Below the pieces are notes generated by a model. It ran no database searches, was not told the DNA's origin, and worked only from the letters and a program-made list of their open reading frames with translations. Positions 1-9,450 of a stretch of DNA of 64,000 nt are shown piece after piece. The DNA comes from Breoghania sp. GTDB lineage: Bacteria > Pseudomonadota > Alphaproteobacteria > Rhizobiales > Stappiaceae. Position 1 is the stretch's first letter. Each line of letters begins with the position of its first letter. The translations under genes and the position numbers were made by a program. The stretch lies in the NCBI RefSeq assembly GCF_030066895.1, contig NZ_JASJAV010000014.1, positions 1-64,000 on the forward strand, in the 5' to 3' direction.

Positions 1-2
1 AG

Positions 3-381
3 TTTTTCTTATTTATAATTGTATTAATTTATCTATTATGTTTACCATTCGTCTGGAATTTTTTTGTTCTTAATTCTAGCGACCTCATCAATCGGTATCC
101 AAATTCATACCCTGTTGGGAATATTATTTAATTCAATAGGTTTTTATTATATTATAATTAAATATATTAATAAAATAAAGGAAGAAGATTTTGATTATAT
201 AATTTATTATTTTATTTTTTCGATAGGAAGCTCTGTTAGCCCTTTTCTATCAGCGATTGCACTGATGATGGGCTCTGATTATTTGGTAGAAACAAATGAA
301 CTTAAGAGTTTTTATATATTAATATTTAATGGAATATTGGATGTTATAAATTATGAGATATTCAAGACATATAGATTTTAA
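3..381 (+). pseudogene. AT-rich membrane protein fragment, start beyond or near the left edge
   Basis: This stretch is far richer in A and T than the rest of the window. Frame 3 is open from base 3 to a TAA near 113 and reads as a hydrophobic segment. A second open stretch (64-381, frame 1) continues with further hydrophobic helices and a charged IKYINKIKEEDFDY segment. The likeliest reading is one membrane protein entering from the left and broken by a frameshift near 100, but two small proteins cannot be excluded. No family is recognised. Base composition unlike the neighbours suggests horizontal acquisition. Confidence 0.35.
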
Positions 382-1087
382 GAGTGTCGTGAATCCAATC
401 GGGCGATTTTTGCTCGATCTGCTAACATACTACGCTCTCATTTTAGGCGCAGTTGGATTTATTATTCTCAGACTGGGTGATGGTGTTCCGACTGTAGAAA
501 TTTTTGATACTTCAATCGGAAAGAAAATATTTCAAAATGGAGCATTTAGATCGATATTTCTTATGTATCATTCTTCATTTATTCTAATATTTCTAATTTT
601 GTCTGGGCTTGTATTAGTTGAATTTATGTATTTTATCATGTGGATCGCCCGGTGTATTACGTCGTTGCTAGCCGTGAGTAAAGGATCGGATTCGGGATAC
701 CGTCATGATGACGGGCACGTTCTGCTTCGCAATTTCGGGCGCTTGTCAGCTTCTGATGTCGCTTGTCCCAGATTGAGCCTTAGTGCACGTGCTGAGTGTT
801 TAGTCCGTCCAACCGTATCGACACTGTTTCCACCGCCGCACGTACTGCGTCCACAAGGGCGTCGAACGCGGGGCCTTCGCTTTCGTCGATCGGCGGAATG
901 TGCAGGAAACTTGCGGTGTACCCGGCCGCAAGGCTCGCCCAGAGCGTTGCATTGCACAGTTAGTCCCCGGCATCGCGCGAGGTGCGTACAGGCACGCCCG
1001 TCCTGCGGATGGCCTCGATCAGGGTGCCCGCGGGAAGCGTTGCGGGCCGGTTGCGCGGACCATTCTGCTCCAGGCTTGTGCGTGTGA
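353..1087 (+). CDS. Hypothetical membrane protein, AT-rich, foreign-looking
   Basis: The first ~110 residues contain about two long hydrophobic segments (around residues 18-40 and 72-100), typical of a small integral membrane protein. From about base 690 the composition switches to GC-rich and the frame runs on antisense to the pyroglutamyl peptidase pseudogene, so the last ~130 residues are probably not native and the gene has lost its end at a recombination junction. It overlaps the preceding AT-rich fragment by 29 bases, which suggests a coupled pair. No family or function is recognised. Confidence 0.35.
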   Translation: MRYSRHIDFKSVVNPIGRFLLDLLTYYALILGAVGFIILRLGDGVPTVEIFDTSIGKKIFQNGAFRSIFLMYHSSFILIFLILSGLVLVEFMYFIMWIARCITSLLAVSKGSDSGYRHDDGHVLLRNFGRLSASDVACPRLSLSARAECLVRPTVSTLFPPPHVLRPQGRRTRGLRFRRSAECAGNLRCTRPQGSPRALHCTVSPRHRARCVQARPSCGWPRSGCPREALRAGCADHSAPGLCV

Positions 1088-1395
1088 AGCAGAACCCTTC
1101 CGCATCCGCCAGATGTGTCGCCGTACGGTTGAGCGCGCGCGTTTCTACCGAGACCATCCGTCGGCGCGGGGCGACCCCGAGACGCAGGGTTGCGACCGGT
1201 CCATGCAGGCCGTAAAGCCGCGGCAGCTCGTCTTCAAGCATCTCCCATGTGACGGGAAGCACGTGAAAGGCGCTCGTCCAGTCGGCGGGCAATGACGGAG
1301 GGCTTGCGCGTAGCCGCTCGGATCAACGCGGCGCTGGGATTTTTCTCCACGCCGGGAAACGATCCGAACCCCGTGACCAGAACGGTGCGCGTCAT
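780..1395 (-). pseudogene. pcp: Pyroglutamyl peptidase I (peptidase C15), broken
   Basis: The reconstructed protein (about 205 residues, normal for the family) begins MTRTVLVTGFGSFPGVEKNP, the typical N-terminus of the cysteine peptidases that remove N-terminal pyroglutamate. It carries the catalytic-cysteine region DAGD-stop-LCNATLW, in which family members have GDYLCN; the tyrosine codon has become TAA (960-962). The C-terminal HIPP motif with the likely catalytic histidine is present. A frameshift near 1290 separates the N-terminal ~40 residues. The start lies 3 bases after the meaB stop, so the two were one operon. As written no active enzyme can be made. Confidence 0.75.
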
Positions 1396-1398
1396 CGC

Positions 1399-2391
1399 TC
1401 AGATCCCCATTGCCTCGGCGATCCGGCCCACGGCGGCGGAGGCGGCGAGATGGCCGTCGCGCACGTCGCGCTCAAGGTCGGGCAGGATGTTGGCGACCTT
1501 CGGATTGGTCTTCATCGCCTCCATCAGCCGCGTCTCCAGCATCGCCCACAGCCAGGCGACCTGCTGGTGGGCGCGGGTGGAGGCGAATTCGTCGCTCTGC
1601 GTCGTCAGCCTGCGGTGTCGCTCGATCTCGGACCACAACTCCGAAAGCCCCTCGTTGGCGAGCCCGGAAATGGTGACGACCGGCGGCGCCCAGACGGAAG
1701 AGCGCGGTGCCAGGATATGCAATGCGGCGCGATATTCGCTCGCCGCCGCCTTGGCCCGGTCCGCGCCGTCTCCGTCGGCCTTGTTGACGGCGATCATGTC
1801 GGCGAGTTCCAGAACACCCTTCTTGATGCCCTGCAACTCGTCGCCGGCCCCCGGCAGCATCAGCACGAGAAAGAAATCGACCATCTGCGCGACCGTCGTC
1901 TCCGATTGGCCGATGCCCACCGTCTCCACCAGAATGACGTCGAAGCCTGCCGCCTCGCACAGCAGCATCGTCTCCCGCGTCTTGGCCGCCACGCCGCCGA
2001 GCGTGCCGGAAGACGGCGAGGGCCGGATGAAGGCGTTGCGGTCGACGGTCAGTCGCGCCATGCGCGTCTTGTCACTGAGGATCGAGCCGCCGGTCACGGA
2101 GGAGGAGGGATCGACCGCAAGCACCGCCACCTTGCGCCCGACCTCCGTCAGGTTGGAGCCGAGCGTGTCGATCGTCGTGGACTTGCCCACCCCCGGCACT
2201 CCGGTAATGCCTATGCGGTGCGCCTTGCCCGTTTCCGGCAAAATGGCCTGCAGCAGCGCTTCGGCCTGCTTGCGATGGGCGGGCTTCTTCGATTCCACGA
2301 GCGTGATCGCCCGGGCGAGCTTGGCCCGGTTTCCGGCCATCAGGCCGTCGGCAAGATCTTTGATGCGTGCGTCGTCGGATTGGCCGGTCAT
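1399..2391 (-). CDS. meaB: Methylmalonyl-CoA mutase-associated GTPase MeaB
   Basis: This G3E-family GTPase (330 residues from ATG 2391) is the chaperone that loads adenosylcobalamin into methylmalonyl-CoA mutase and protects the mutase from inactivation in the propionyl-CoA pathway. The Walker A loop GVPGVGKST lies at residues 64-72, followed by the AVDPSSS switch region, the ETVGIGQSE motif and the NKAD guanine-specificity motif. Length and domain order match MeaB/ArgK. ATG 2391 is preferred over the upstream in-frame ATG at 2409 because family members start close to it. The mutase genes are not in this window. The gene is intact, in contrast to the adjacent pcp. Confidence 0.93.
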   Translation of the reverse strand: MTGQSDDARIKDLADGLMAGNRAKLARAITLVESKKPAHRKQAEALLQAILPETGKAHRIGITGVPGVGKSTTIDTLGSNLTEVGRKVAVLAVDPSSSVTGGSILSDKTRMARLTVDRNAFIRPSPSSGTLGGVAAKTRETMLLCEAAGFDVILVETVGIGQSETTVAQMVDFFLVLMLPGAGDELQGIKKGVLELADMIAVNKADGDGADRAKAAASEYRAALHILAPRSSVWAPPVVTISGLANEGLSELWSEIERHRRLTTQSDEFASTRAHQQVAWLWAMLETRLMEAMKTNPKVANILPDLERDVRDGHLAASAAVGRIAEAMGI

Positions 2392-2537
2392 GGTTCTTGC
2401 GTAGCGCAAAGCCGAGATGGCGTCACGTCATCGCGTGACAAACGCGGCAGGCCGGTTGCGGCATTTTCAATGCCCGTGTCCCGACAACCCCTACGTTACG
2501 CTTTCAGGGGGGCGTTCGAACGGGAAAGGACACTCTC

Positions 2538-3087
2538 ATGAAAGCGCATATCTGGATGTTCCTTTCGGGTGCCATGGTTCTCGCGGTGCAGGCGCAACCC
2601 TGGGGCTATGGGCAGGGGTATGGTCCGGGTTGGGGTCCGTGCAACGGCCCCGGTCCCGGTATGGTCCGGGCTACGGGCAGGGCTTCGGCCAAGGTTATGG
2701 GCCGGGTTACGGCCGCGATCCCAGCATGATGCGCCGGTTCTCCGTCATCGATGAAAACGGCGATGGCGTGATCGTTGCCGACGAGGCGGCCGCCAACGCC
2801 GAAAAGGTCTTCGCCACGATGGATGCGGACGGCGACGGCAGCGTCACCAAGAGCGAATACATGGCGGTGCGCATGGGGCTCAGATGGGCTGGAACCAGGC
2901 GCGTCAGAACGCCCGGCAGGCTGCCAAGGCCGACCGTTTCGCCGTCATGGACGAGGATGGCGACGGCAAGGTCTCCAAGGCCGATTTCCTCAATGCGGCC
3001 AAGGCCCGCGTTGAAAAGGCGGATACGGACAAGGACGGCAAGGTCAGCCCCTCGGATTTCCGCGCAATGCGGTCGTCCATCCGCTAG
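2538..3087 (+). pseudogene. Secreted EF-hand calcium-binding protein, broken by two frameshifts
   Basis: The first ~20 residues look like a signal peptide ending VQAQ, followed by a Gly/Tyr/Pro-rich repeat (GYGQGYGPG type). The body contains four EF-hand loops: DENGDGVIVADE, DADGDGSVTKSE, DEDGDGKVSKAD and DTDKDGKVSPSD, which bind calcium in this family. The reading frame changes within the Gly-rich repeat (about 2640-2660) and again near 2880, so the protein cannot be made in one piece. The ATG at 2538 follows GGGAAAGGA-like bases (2521-2529). A periplasmic calcium-buffering or sensing role is inferred from the family only. Confidence 0.7.
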
Positions 3088-3505
3088 AGGCTGTTGAACC
3101 GAAGCCGATGTCTTTTCGTTCGGGCCGGTTTGCCGGGCCGGAGACCGTCCCTGCGGCCTGATCGCAGGGATCGAGGCAACGCCGGACGGGGCCCCTCTCG
3201 CAGTTCGAGCGAGGGGGGCGTCGTCATTGAGGGCGTGGAAGACTTCTCCGCCAAAACGTCATCCTGAGGGTTCGGAGCGTAAATGGTATCGGGTTATTTC
3301 AGCTACGATTCTCTCGTCATTGCCGGCTCCGACCGGTAATCCATGCCGATAGATCACGGCATGGATCCCGGCTCGGAGGCCGGGATGACGAGTGGAGAGT
3401 ATTGCGGGCAACCCGATACAGTTTTGGGACCGGACACGGAGGAGGTCTGAGGGACCATCTCGAAGGATGGGTCCCACGGCCGAAACTGGCGCTCTCCGAA
3501 ACGTC
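3088..3505. repeat. Intergenic repeat cluster between convergent genes
   Basis: No gene is seen. Bases 3190-3219 form a GC-rich hairpin (CCCCTC/GAGGGG) without a T run. Bases 3317-3389 are a diverged copy of the double-hairpin repeat found six more times later (arms ATTGCCGG/CCGGTAAT and ATCCCGG/CCGGGAT), with an extra CATGCCG/CGGCATG stem inside. Bases about 3437-3475 resemble one end of the 128-bp terminal-inverted-repeat element found whole at 11918 and 40549 (shared CTCGAAGGATGGG). Confidence 0.55.
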
Positions 3506-4114
3506 CTATTCGTTCGGCGCGTGCCAGACGATGCGCTGGATCGTGGCCTTTTCGAGCAGCTCGCGTGGCGGCAGCTTGTCGAAGGGGCCGTCCTACTGCG
3601 TCACCGCATAGACGAGATCGACATTCGGCGCCCCGCGCGCTGGGCAGATCGCCAGGTTGCGGCCGACGCGGCACTGGCTTACCGCCGTGCCCTCCTGATC
3701 GAACCGCATGCCCAGCCGTTCGCCGTTCGGGCCCTCGATATTCGGCGAGACCCCGTGAACCACGCCGATCTTGCCGTCCTTGCCCTTCAGAACCTGCAGC
3801 ACCTGGAATCCGTCGTGGAAGACGCCGGTCGTCCACAAGGTGCAGTCTTCGGTGGCCATCTGGATGGGCTGGGTGGTGAAGCCGGGCAGGGCGGCCTCGA
3901 TGATCTTGGTCGAATAGCGCGTCGATGCGTCGAGCGGGCCGATATACGTCGCGGTGATCTTGAGGAGCGCCGGAATATCGCTCGTCTCGGGCTCCGGCGA
4001 CGTATCGCCGAAGGATGCGATGTTCGACGGAACGGCGCATCCGGTGAGAAGCGGCGCAGCGGCGAGGAGGACGAGGGAGAGGGCGAGGCGGGGGGGAGAG
4101 CTGCAACGTGTCAT
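3506..4114 (-). pseudogene. Putative lipoprotein, interrupted by TAG
   Basis: The N-terminus is a lipoprotein signal, with a positively charged start, a hydrophobic core and the lipobox LLTGCA, so the mature protein would be anchored to a membrane by its lipidated cysteine. The body (about 200 residues in all) includes an [17 protein letters not shown] segment, which I do not assign to a family with certainty. A TAG at 3593-3595 cuts the frame 29 codons before the natural TAG stop at 3506-3508. Most of the protein is upstream of the lesion and might still be made. It lies 123 bases downstream of the HerA-like gene on the same strand. Confidence 0.55.
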
Positions 4115-4237
4115 GCGGAGGGCTTTTACACCGGAATTCGGGTAACGGAAACGTCGGAAGGGGCGGGGCGTCGTGTGGATGCGGGAAAGGTCTGGATAAC
4201 GGCGTTTTGCCGGGTTCCGAAAGGCGGCGGCGGCCGG

Positions 4238-5798
4238 TCAGCCGCCGCGCTTCAGCGAGCCGAGGAGCCCGCGCGCCAGCGCGCGCCCGAGCGAGGAGGA
4301 GAGTGAGCGTACCACCGCCTTGATCGCCGTCTCGGCAATGCCCTGGCATTGCGAGTGCCGTTTGGCGGTGCGTTTGCGGGCCGTCGTTGCGGCCGAAATC
4401 AAGGACGGTAAAGCCGGTGCGAGTCCGATTGATCCGGCGTCCCTTCTCCTGTGCCCTGTCCTCCTTCTCGCGCGCGTGCTCCTCGTTCACGGTTTGCTCG
4501 AATGCCCGGCCCTGCAGGATTTCGTAGGCCGTTTCACGGTCGCGCATGCGGTCGTAGATGCCGAAGAGCAGACTTGCCTGAATGGTGGTGCGCAGTTCGG
4601 CTTGCGTGAGCGGCCCGAGCCTAGAGGCGGGCGGGCGGATCAGCGTGCGTTCCACCATGGAGGGCACGCCTTTGCCGGACAGGGTGGAGATCAACGCCTC
4701 GCCGATGCCCAGTTCGCAAATGACCGTGGCGGTGTCGAGCGCCGGGTTCGGACGGAAGGTTTCCGCCGCCGTCGTGACCGCCTTGCGCTCGCGAGGCGTA
4801 TAGGCGCGCAGCGCGTGCTGAATGCGGTTGCCGAGCTGGGAAAGCACGCTTTCGGGAATGTCGAGCGGGTTCTGCGTCACGAAGTAGATGCCCACGCCCT
4901 TGGAGCGGATCAGCCGGACGATCTGTTCCACCTTCTCCAGAAGCGCGTCCGGGGCTTCATCGAAAAGCAGATGCGCCTCGTCGAAGAAGACGACGGGCCG
5001 CGACTTTTCCGGATCACCCACCTCGGGAAGTTCCTCGAAAAGCTTCGACAGCAGCCACAACAGGAACGCGGCATAAAGCCGGGGCGAGCCCATCAGCTTT
5101 TCCGCCGCCAGAACGTTGACGACGCCGCGCCCATCACCTGTAGTGCGCAGAAGATCGCGGATATCGAGCGCGGGTTCGCCGAAGAACGCCTCGCCGCCTT
5201 CGCGCTCAAGCACCAGCAACCGGCGCTGGATCGCGCCCACGGATGCGGTGGAGACGTTGCCGTAGACGAGCGAAAATTCCTTTGCCCGCTTGCCGACCTC
5301 CGTCAGGATCGCGCGCAGGTCCTTCAGATCGAGCAGCAGCAGGCCTTCGTCGTCGGCCAGCTCGAAGGCGATGTTGAGTACGCCTTCCTGCGTCGGATTG
5401 AGATCCATCAGCCGGGAGAGCATCAGCGGGCCCATCTCGGTGACGGTGGTGCGCACGCAATGCTCGCGCTCGCCGAAGAGATCCCAGAACACGGTCGGGA
5501 AGTTGCGGTAGCCGAAATCGGCGAACCCGATCGTCGCCGCGCGCGCCTCCAGTGCCTCGCGTGTCGTGCCCTCGGCGGTGATGCCGGACAGGTCGCCCTT
5601 GATGTCGGCGCAGAAGATCGGCACCCCGGCATCGGAAAACCCTTCCGCCAGGATCTGCAACGTTACCGTCTTGCCTGTGCCGGTCGCGCCCGCGATCAAT
5701 CCGTGGCGATTGGCGAGCTTGAGGTCGATGAACTGGGGCTGCGCATCCGTCTCGGATGAGAGTGAGGCGCTCAGGAAGATCGAGCCGTCCTTGTGCAT
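4238..5798 (-). pseudogene. HerA/FtsK-superfamily ATPase (DUF853-type), frameshift near C-terminus
   Basis: This is a P-loop ATPase of the HerA-like clade. It has Walker [11 protein letters not shown] (about residues 37-46), [11 protein letters not shown], Walker [14 protein letters not shown] and the sensor [10 protein letters not shown]. The final family-typical tail ([20 protein letters not shown], ending at 4238) is in the next frame, so there is one frameshift at about 4355-4395; read straight through, the frame runs on into unrelated sequence. The ATPase core is complete, so a partly functional protein is possible. Members are cytoplasmic and of unknown cellular role, presumably DNA-related. 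Confidence 0.75.
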
Positions 5799-6101
5799 CC
5801 TTGAAACATCTTCCGCTTGCCCGCTGCCCAGCTGTCGGAAGTCGACAGATCCGCCTCAGCAGAATCACCTGCCCGTCATGTTTACCATGGTTACGGAGCG
5901 GCAAGGGTTTTGCCAGACAGTCGGTGGAATTTTGCGCTTTTTTCGTCGGTTTCGCATGGGTGACACGATTGTCTGCGCCACCTTTCCATCGTAGGTGACC
6001 TTATGTCAGTTGCACATGATGTTAGGATCATGTCACATGGCGGCGAGGTGCGGGGGAATGCGTCTCGCCGCTCGTCATACTTGCGCGTTTTGGAGGAGCC
6101 A

Positions 6102-6464
6102 ATGGAAGAACTGATCAACCGCATCTGTGCCAAGGCAGGCATCAGCAAAGATACGGCCCGCGAGGCCGTCGGCATCATCTTGCGCTTCCTGCACAAGGAC
6201 GGGCCGACGGAAAAGGTGGATCAGGTGATCGACGCCATGCCCGACGCCCGCGCGCTTCTCGAGGGCGTCGAAGGTGGCAGGAGGGGCGGCCTTCTCGGCG
6301 ATCTCGCCGCCATGACCGGCATGGGCGCGCTGAACGAACTGACCCAGGCCGGGCTCTCCATGGGCGAAGTGCAGACGGTGACCAAGGAAGTCGTCGCTTA
6401 TGCCAAGGATAAGGTGGTCGAGGACATCATCGACGCCATTCCCGGCCTCTCCCAGGCGGTCTGA
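6102..6464 (+). CDS. Small helical protein, DUF2267/DUF2780-like
   Basis: The 120-residue protein starts MEELINRICAKAGI and has an N-terminal helical segment typical of DUF2267-like proteins (KAGISKDTAREAV, RFLHKDGP). A Gly-rich middle (EGGRRGGLLGDLAAMTGMGA) and a helical C-terminus VVEDIIDAIPGL follow. ATG 6102 is chosen because GGAGGAG sits 6-12 bases upstream; an upstream in-frame ATG at 6003 has no such site. The exact family is uncertain between DUF2267 and DUF2780 and no function is known. The gene stands alone with its own terminator. Confidence 0.65.
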   Translation: MEELINRICAKAGISKDTAREAVGIILRFLHKDGPTEKVDQVIDAMPDARALLEGVEGGRRGGLLGDLAAMTGMGALNELTQAGLSMGEVQTVTKEVVAYAKDKVVEDIIDAIPGLSQAV

Positions 6465-6476
6465 CGAGTTTCATGT

Positions 6477-6513
6477 TTTGATGCCGGAAAAATCCGGCAT
6501 CAGGATGTTTTTC
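6477..6513 (+). terminator. Rho-independent terminator
   Basis: The perfect 10-bp stem TGATGCCGGA / TCCGGCATCA closes a 4-base loop and is followed by GGATGTTTTTC. It lies 13 bases after the stop of the DUF2267/2780-like gene. Confidence 0.8.
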
Positions 6514-6538
6514 ATACACAAAACAATCAATAAATACA

Positions 6539-6581
6539 GGCCTGCAGGCGGAGTTCTACTTACCTGCAGGTCTCTTTTTAT
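6539..6581 (+). terminator. Second hairpin with T run
   Basis: Two CCTGCAGG blocks (6541-6548 and 6563-6570) form a stem around GCGGAGTTCTACTTA-type loop bases and are followed by TCTCTTTTTATTT. It could be a backup terminator for the gene ending at 6464. Bases 6582-6696 hold no further feature I can support. Confidence 0.5.
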
Positions 6582-6696
6582 TTCATTTCCGTGAGATTCG
6601 ATCACATTTTTGTTGTCGATAATCTTGCTTTAATGATCTGAGCGGATGTTGCCCCTGACGCAGCGACACATGTCGTGTGTGTCGTCAGGATCAACC

Positions 6697-7262
6697 ATGG
6701 TCGCGCCCCTGAGCACATCACTGACTGTTTCCCTGTCCAACACCCTGTCCAAGGGTGGGGATCCGGAAGAGGCGGTCCGCAAGGAACAGGCCCGCATTCA
6801 GGCGGAAATCCAGTCCGTGCGCGCCGAGCAGCAATGCGCGACCTGTGAAGGGGACAAGGAATACTAGATCTCAGCTCTTAAGACGCGGCTGCGCCAGGTC
6901 AGCTCCAGCGTACGTGTCGAACCCATTTTCCCCACCGCGCAAACCAACGAGGCAGCCCGGACCGGGGCCGCGGCGGAAGAGGAAAGTCCCACCGTCCTGA
7001 TCGATCCCGAAACGGCAGTGAGAGCGGTCCGCTCGCTGAACCCTCATTTCGAGACGCCTCCCGGTCCGCCGACCGGGGCTCCCCCGGAGCCGCTGCAGGG
7101 CCCGCCGCCGTCGGATGAACTTGCCGAAAGTCTCTCCGCCGATGACGACGAGTCTTCGGGTGATGCGAGTCCGTGGAAACTCTCACCGAAGCGCTGGCCT
7201 ATACGAGCTCGACGTCGGGACAGGCAATCCAGCCGGGGACGTTGCTCGACCTGTCAGCCTAA
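6697..7262 (+). pseudogene. Hypothetical protein, interrupted by TAG and frameshift
   Basis: The frame starts MVAPLSTSLTVSLSNTLSKG and has a charged helix (DPEEAVRKEQARIQAEIQSV) with a CATC pair, then hits TAG at 6865-6867. It remains open afterwards (ISALKTRLRQVSSSVRVE and a Pro-rich stretch). Near 7165 the coding frame switches to end ...AIQPGTLLDLSA with TAA at 7260-7262. The coherent heptad-like pattern before and after the TAG argues for one original protein of about 188 residues. No family is recognised. It is convergent with the ParA gene, with stops 7 bases apart. Confidence 0.5.
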
Positions 7263-7266
7263 GCCG

Positions 7267-7923
7267 TCAGGCCGCCTGCTTCCTACGCAACATCTTCTTC
7301 ACTTCGTCGGCAAGTGCGGCGATCTCTTCCGCCGCTTTGCTGGACGGAGCACTTTCCGTCACCGTCAGCCCATCGCTCATGGAGGCGGCGAACGCCACGC
7401 GATTGACGAGCCGCGTCTTGGCGGTCATCGGCGAGAATTTGGACAGCGCCTCGATCATTTCTCCTGTCAGCGCGGCGCGCGGCGGCACGCGGTTCAGCAC
7501 CAGCATCGCGGGCACGTTTTCGCCTGTCGCCATGTTGAGGGTCTGGGCGCTTGCCCACACGTCGACGGGGGAGGGCTGAACCGGAATGGCGACCAGATCC
7601 GCCGCCTCGATCGCCGGGCGCGCCTCGCGGTCGGATTTGGGCGGAGTGTCGATGATGACGTAGTCATAGTCGCGCGCCAGCGAACGCGCTTCCCGCCTGG
7701 CGCCCCAGCTGCTTGCGGTGCGGAAAATGAGCCCCGTGCCGTCTTCGCCCAGCGTCTCTTCGCGCGCCTCCAGCCATTCGCCGAGGCTTCCTTGCGGATC
7801 CACGTCGAGCAGCGCCACGCGGATACCGCGCCGTGTTGTCAGAGCGACGGCCAGGTGCGTCGTCAATGTCGTCTTGCTGGAACCGCCCTTCTGCTGGGTG
7901 ATGGTGATGATCCTGCCTGTCAT
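7267..7923 (-). CDS. ParA/MinD-family ATPase
   Basis: This is a 218-residue ParA-like deviant-Walker ATPase. Such proteins dimerise on ATP and position DNA, proteins or membrane complexes. Visible motifs are the P-loop QQKGGSSKTT near the N-terminus (it fits KGGxxK[TS] but has Ser-Ser where Ser-Gly is usual), VALLDVDPQGS (A') and DYVIIDTPPKSD (Walker B). The C-terminal RVPPRAALTGEMIEAL region matches the short solitary ParA type. No parB or parS site is seen nearby, so this is unlikely to be the chromosomal partition ParA; an orphan positioning role is inferred. The gene is intact. Confidence 0.85.
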   Translation of the reverse strand: MTGRIITITQQKGGSSKTTLTTHLAVALTTRRGIRVALLDVDPQGSLGEWLEAREETLGEDGTGLIFRTASSWGARREARSLARDYDYVIIDTPPKSDREARPAIEAADLVAIPVQPSPVDVWASAQTLNMATGENVPAMLVLNRVPPRAALTGEMIEALSKFSPMTAKTRLVNRVAFAASMSDGLTVTESAPSSKAAEEIAALADEVKKMLRRKQAA

Positions 7924-8095
7924 GGTGGTTATCTCTCCTGCCGGAGTGCGGAGGTGTCCTCGCAGGACGTTTCTACCGCTGCGTTAACCCTGACATCTTC
8001 TGCGGTGCAGCGAAAGCCCCTTGCGCAACGTCAAGGGTCGAATTCGTGCCGAGGGGACTGAAAATACGGCGGAAATTCGGAGAAGGAGAGGGAGA

Positions 8096-8758
8096 TCAGG
8101 CGAGCGCGTGGCGGACCCCGGCCCGCGAGTCGAGCCGATAGCCGGCAATGATTTGTGCGCCGCGCACCAACAGGACATCGATATCCGCGTCCTGGGAGGA
8201 GGTGTGATGGAGCGTTTCCAGCGCTTCCCGCGAAACCGGTCCCTCTTCGGTGAAAAGCTGGAAATTGTCGCCGTCGCGGCGGTCCTCACCATCATAGTCC
8301 GACATCACCCGTCGCCGCCGATCCGGCCCGCAATAGCCCGATGGCAGACGGATATAGACGCGCGGGCGCTCCAGAAGGCGCTTCAGTTCGCCGCGCAGAT
8401 GAACGCGGTGCACCAGCTTCGGCATTACGCTGTCGGAACCCGCATTCATCGCCTGGCGCATCATCGCGGGCTCGCTCTTTGTGCTCATCAGGATCAGCGG
8501 GACGCATCGGCTGTGCTGGGTGGCATCGCATTGGATTTGGTGGGGGAGCTTCAGCGCGGCAGCCTTCGGCAAATCGCTGTCGACCAGTACCGCATCGACC
8601 GCGTTCTTGCGCAGCCAGAGATGGGCCGCATCCGCCTCGTCGATCGTCGTGGTCGCCCCGACCCCGATCCCGTGCAACATCTGCTCCAGCAGCGCAGAAA
8701 AACTGCGGCTTTCTGCAATGACCAGAACGGAGGGAGCGTGACCCGGCGAATGAGGCAT
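8096..8758 (-). CDS. Stand-alone response-regulator receiver protein with conserved C-terminal tail
   Basis: Residues ~10-125 form a CheY-like receiver domain. The probable phosphoacceptor is Asp60 in VLVDSDLP, the Thr/Ser position is in LILMSTKSE, and the conserved Lys is in VMPKLV. The usual acidic pair at the first strand is reduced to VIAES, so Mg2+ binding may be unusual. The ~90-residue tail contains a basic PDRRRR motif and no DNA-binding or enzymatic domain I recognise. The protein is 220 residues and intact. It is transcribed in the same direction as parA, 172 bases upstream of it, so co-regulation is possible. Confidence 0.75.
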   Translation of the reverse strand: MPHSPGHAPSVLVIAESRSFSALLEQMLHGIGVGATTTIDEADAAHLWLRKNAVDAVLVDSDLPKAAALKLPHQIQCDATQHSRCVPLILMSTKSEPAMMRQAMNAGSDSVMPKLVHRVHLRGELKRLLERPRVYIRLPSGYCGPDRRRRVMSDYDGEDRRDGDNFQLFTEEGPVSREALETLHHTSSQDADIDVLLVRGAQIIAGYRLDSRAGVRHALA

Positions 8759-8928
8759 GGTGGAAATACTCTAGTTATTTTCCCCAGGGGTAATATGGAC
8801 GGTTTAAGGACCCGTTTGTCATCGGGGGGGAACGAAAACTTCTTCAACCCCATGCCTGCCATGACCGGCGAAAGATGGTATTGGTCGGGCGACAGGCACA
8901 GCCATTGCCGGACAAAGCGGGAGCTGAC

Positions 8929-9327
8929 ATGCGGCACGAAGCGCAGGAAGAAACGGTCGAAACGAAGCGCGGCGGACATTCGCGGAGCACGCGGATGCGG
9001 CGTTGGACATGGTCGCTCGCGGCGGCCGGTGTCCTGTCTCTGGGCCTTGCCGGGTGTTACGGCACCTCCACCTATTACGACCACCGCACCGGCCAGGTGT
9101 TCGATGCCACCGGCACCGATCTCGATTGCTCCGTAGTCGAGAAGTCGAGCGCGCCCGGCATCTACTGGCGCGGCCTTGCGGGCGGACGGATCTTCCTCGG
9201 GCCGCACGAGACCCGCAACATCGCCCGCGAGGCGTGTTTCAAGAGCGAGATGCAGTGCCAGTACTGGTTGACCCATATGAGCGCCGCCCTGACCCACATG
9301 ACGACGGGCGAATGCACACGCCGATAG
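8929..9327 (+). CDS. Small lipoprotein, hypothetical
   Basis: The 132-residue protein has a delayed lipoprotein signal (MRRWTWSLAAAGVLSLGLAG then Cys). The mature part begins CYGTSTYYD and has several further cysteines (TDLDCSV, REACFKSEMQC, TGECTRR), suggesting disulphides in the periplasm. ATG 8929 is chosen because GGGAG lies 7-11 bases upstream; ATG 8995 would give a canonical signal length and remains possible. No family is recognised. It is divergent from the receiver gene. Confidence 0.6.
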   Translation: MRHEAQEETVETKRGGHSRSTRMRRWTWSLAAAGVLSLGLAGCYGTSTYYDHRTGQVFDATGTDLDCSVVEKSSAPGIYWRGLAGGRIFLGPHETRNIAREACFKSEMQCQYWLTHMSAALTHMTTGECTRR

Positions 9328-9450
9328 GCGGTACCGGGGCTGTCGTCGGATAGAAGCGAGGGGGGGCAATTCCGGGTGGACTACTGGGTGCCGGTAGCGA
9401 TCCGGTAGGCCCCGCCACACACACTCTCTCGTGCCTTTCACTCTCCATCG

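Noticed and set aside
1292..2404. 370-residue open frame on the plus strand
   Set aside because: Antisense to meaB, Ser/Arg-rich, no domains.
3354..4230. C-terminal extension of the HerA-like protein to 814 residues
   Set aside because: The extension is antisense or out of frame across the lipoprotein gene and repeats; the family tail is found in another frame ending at 4238.
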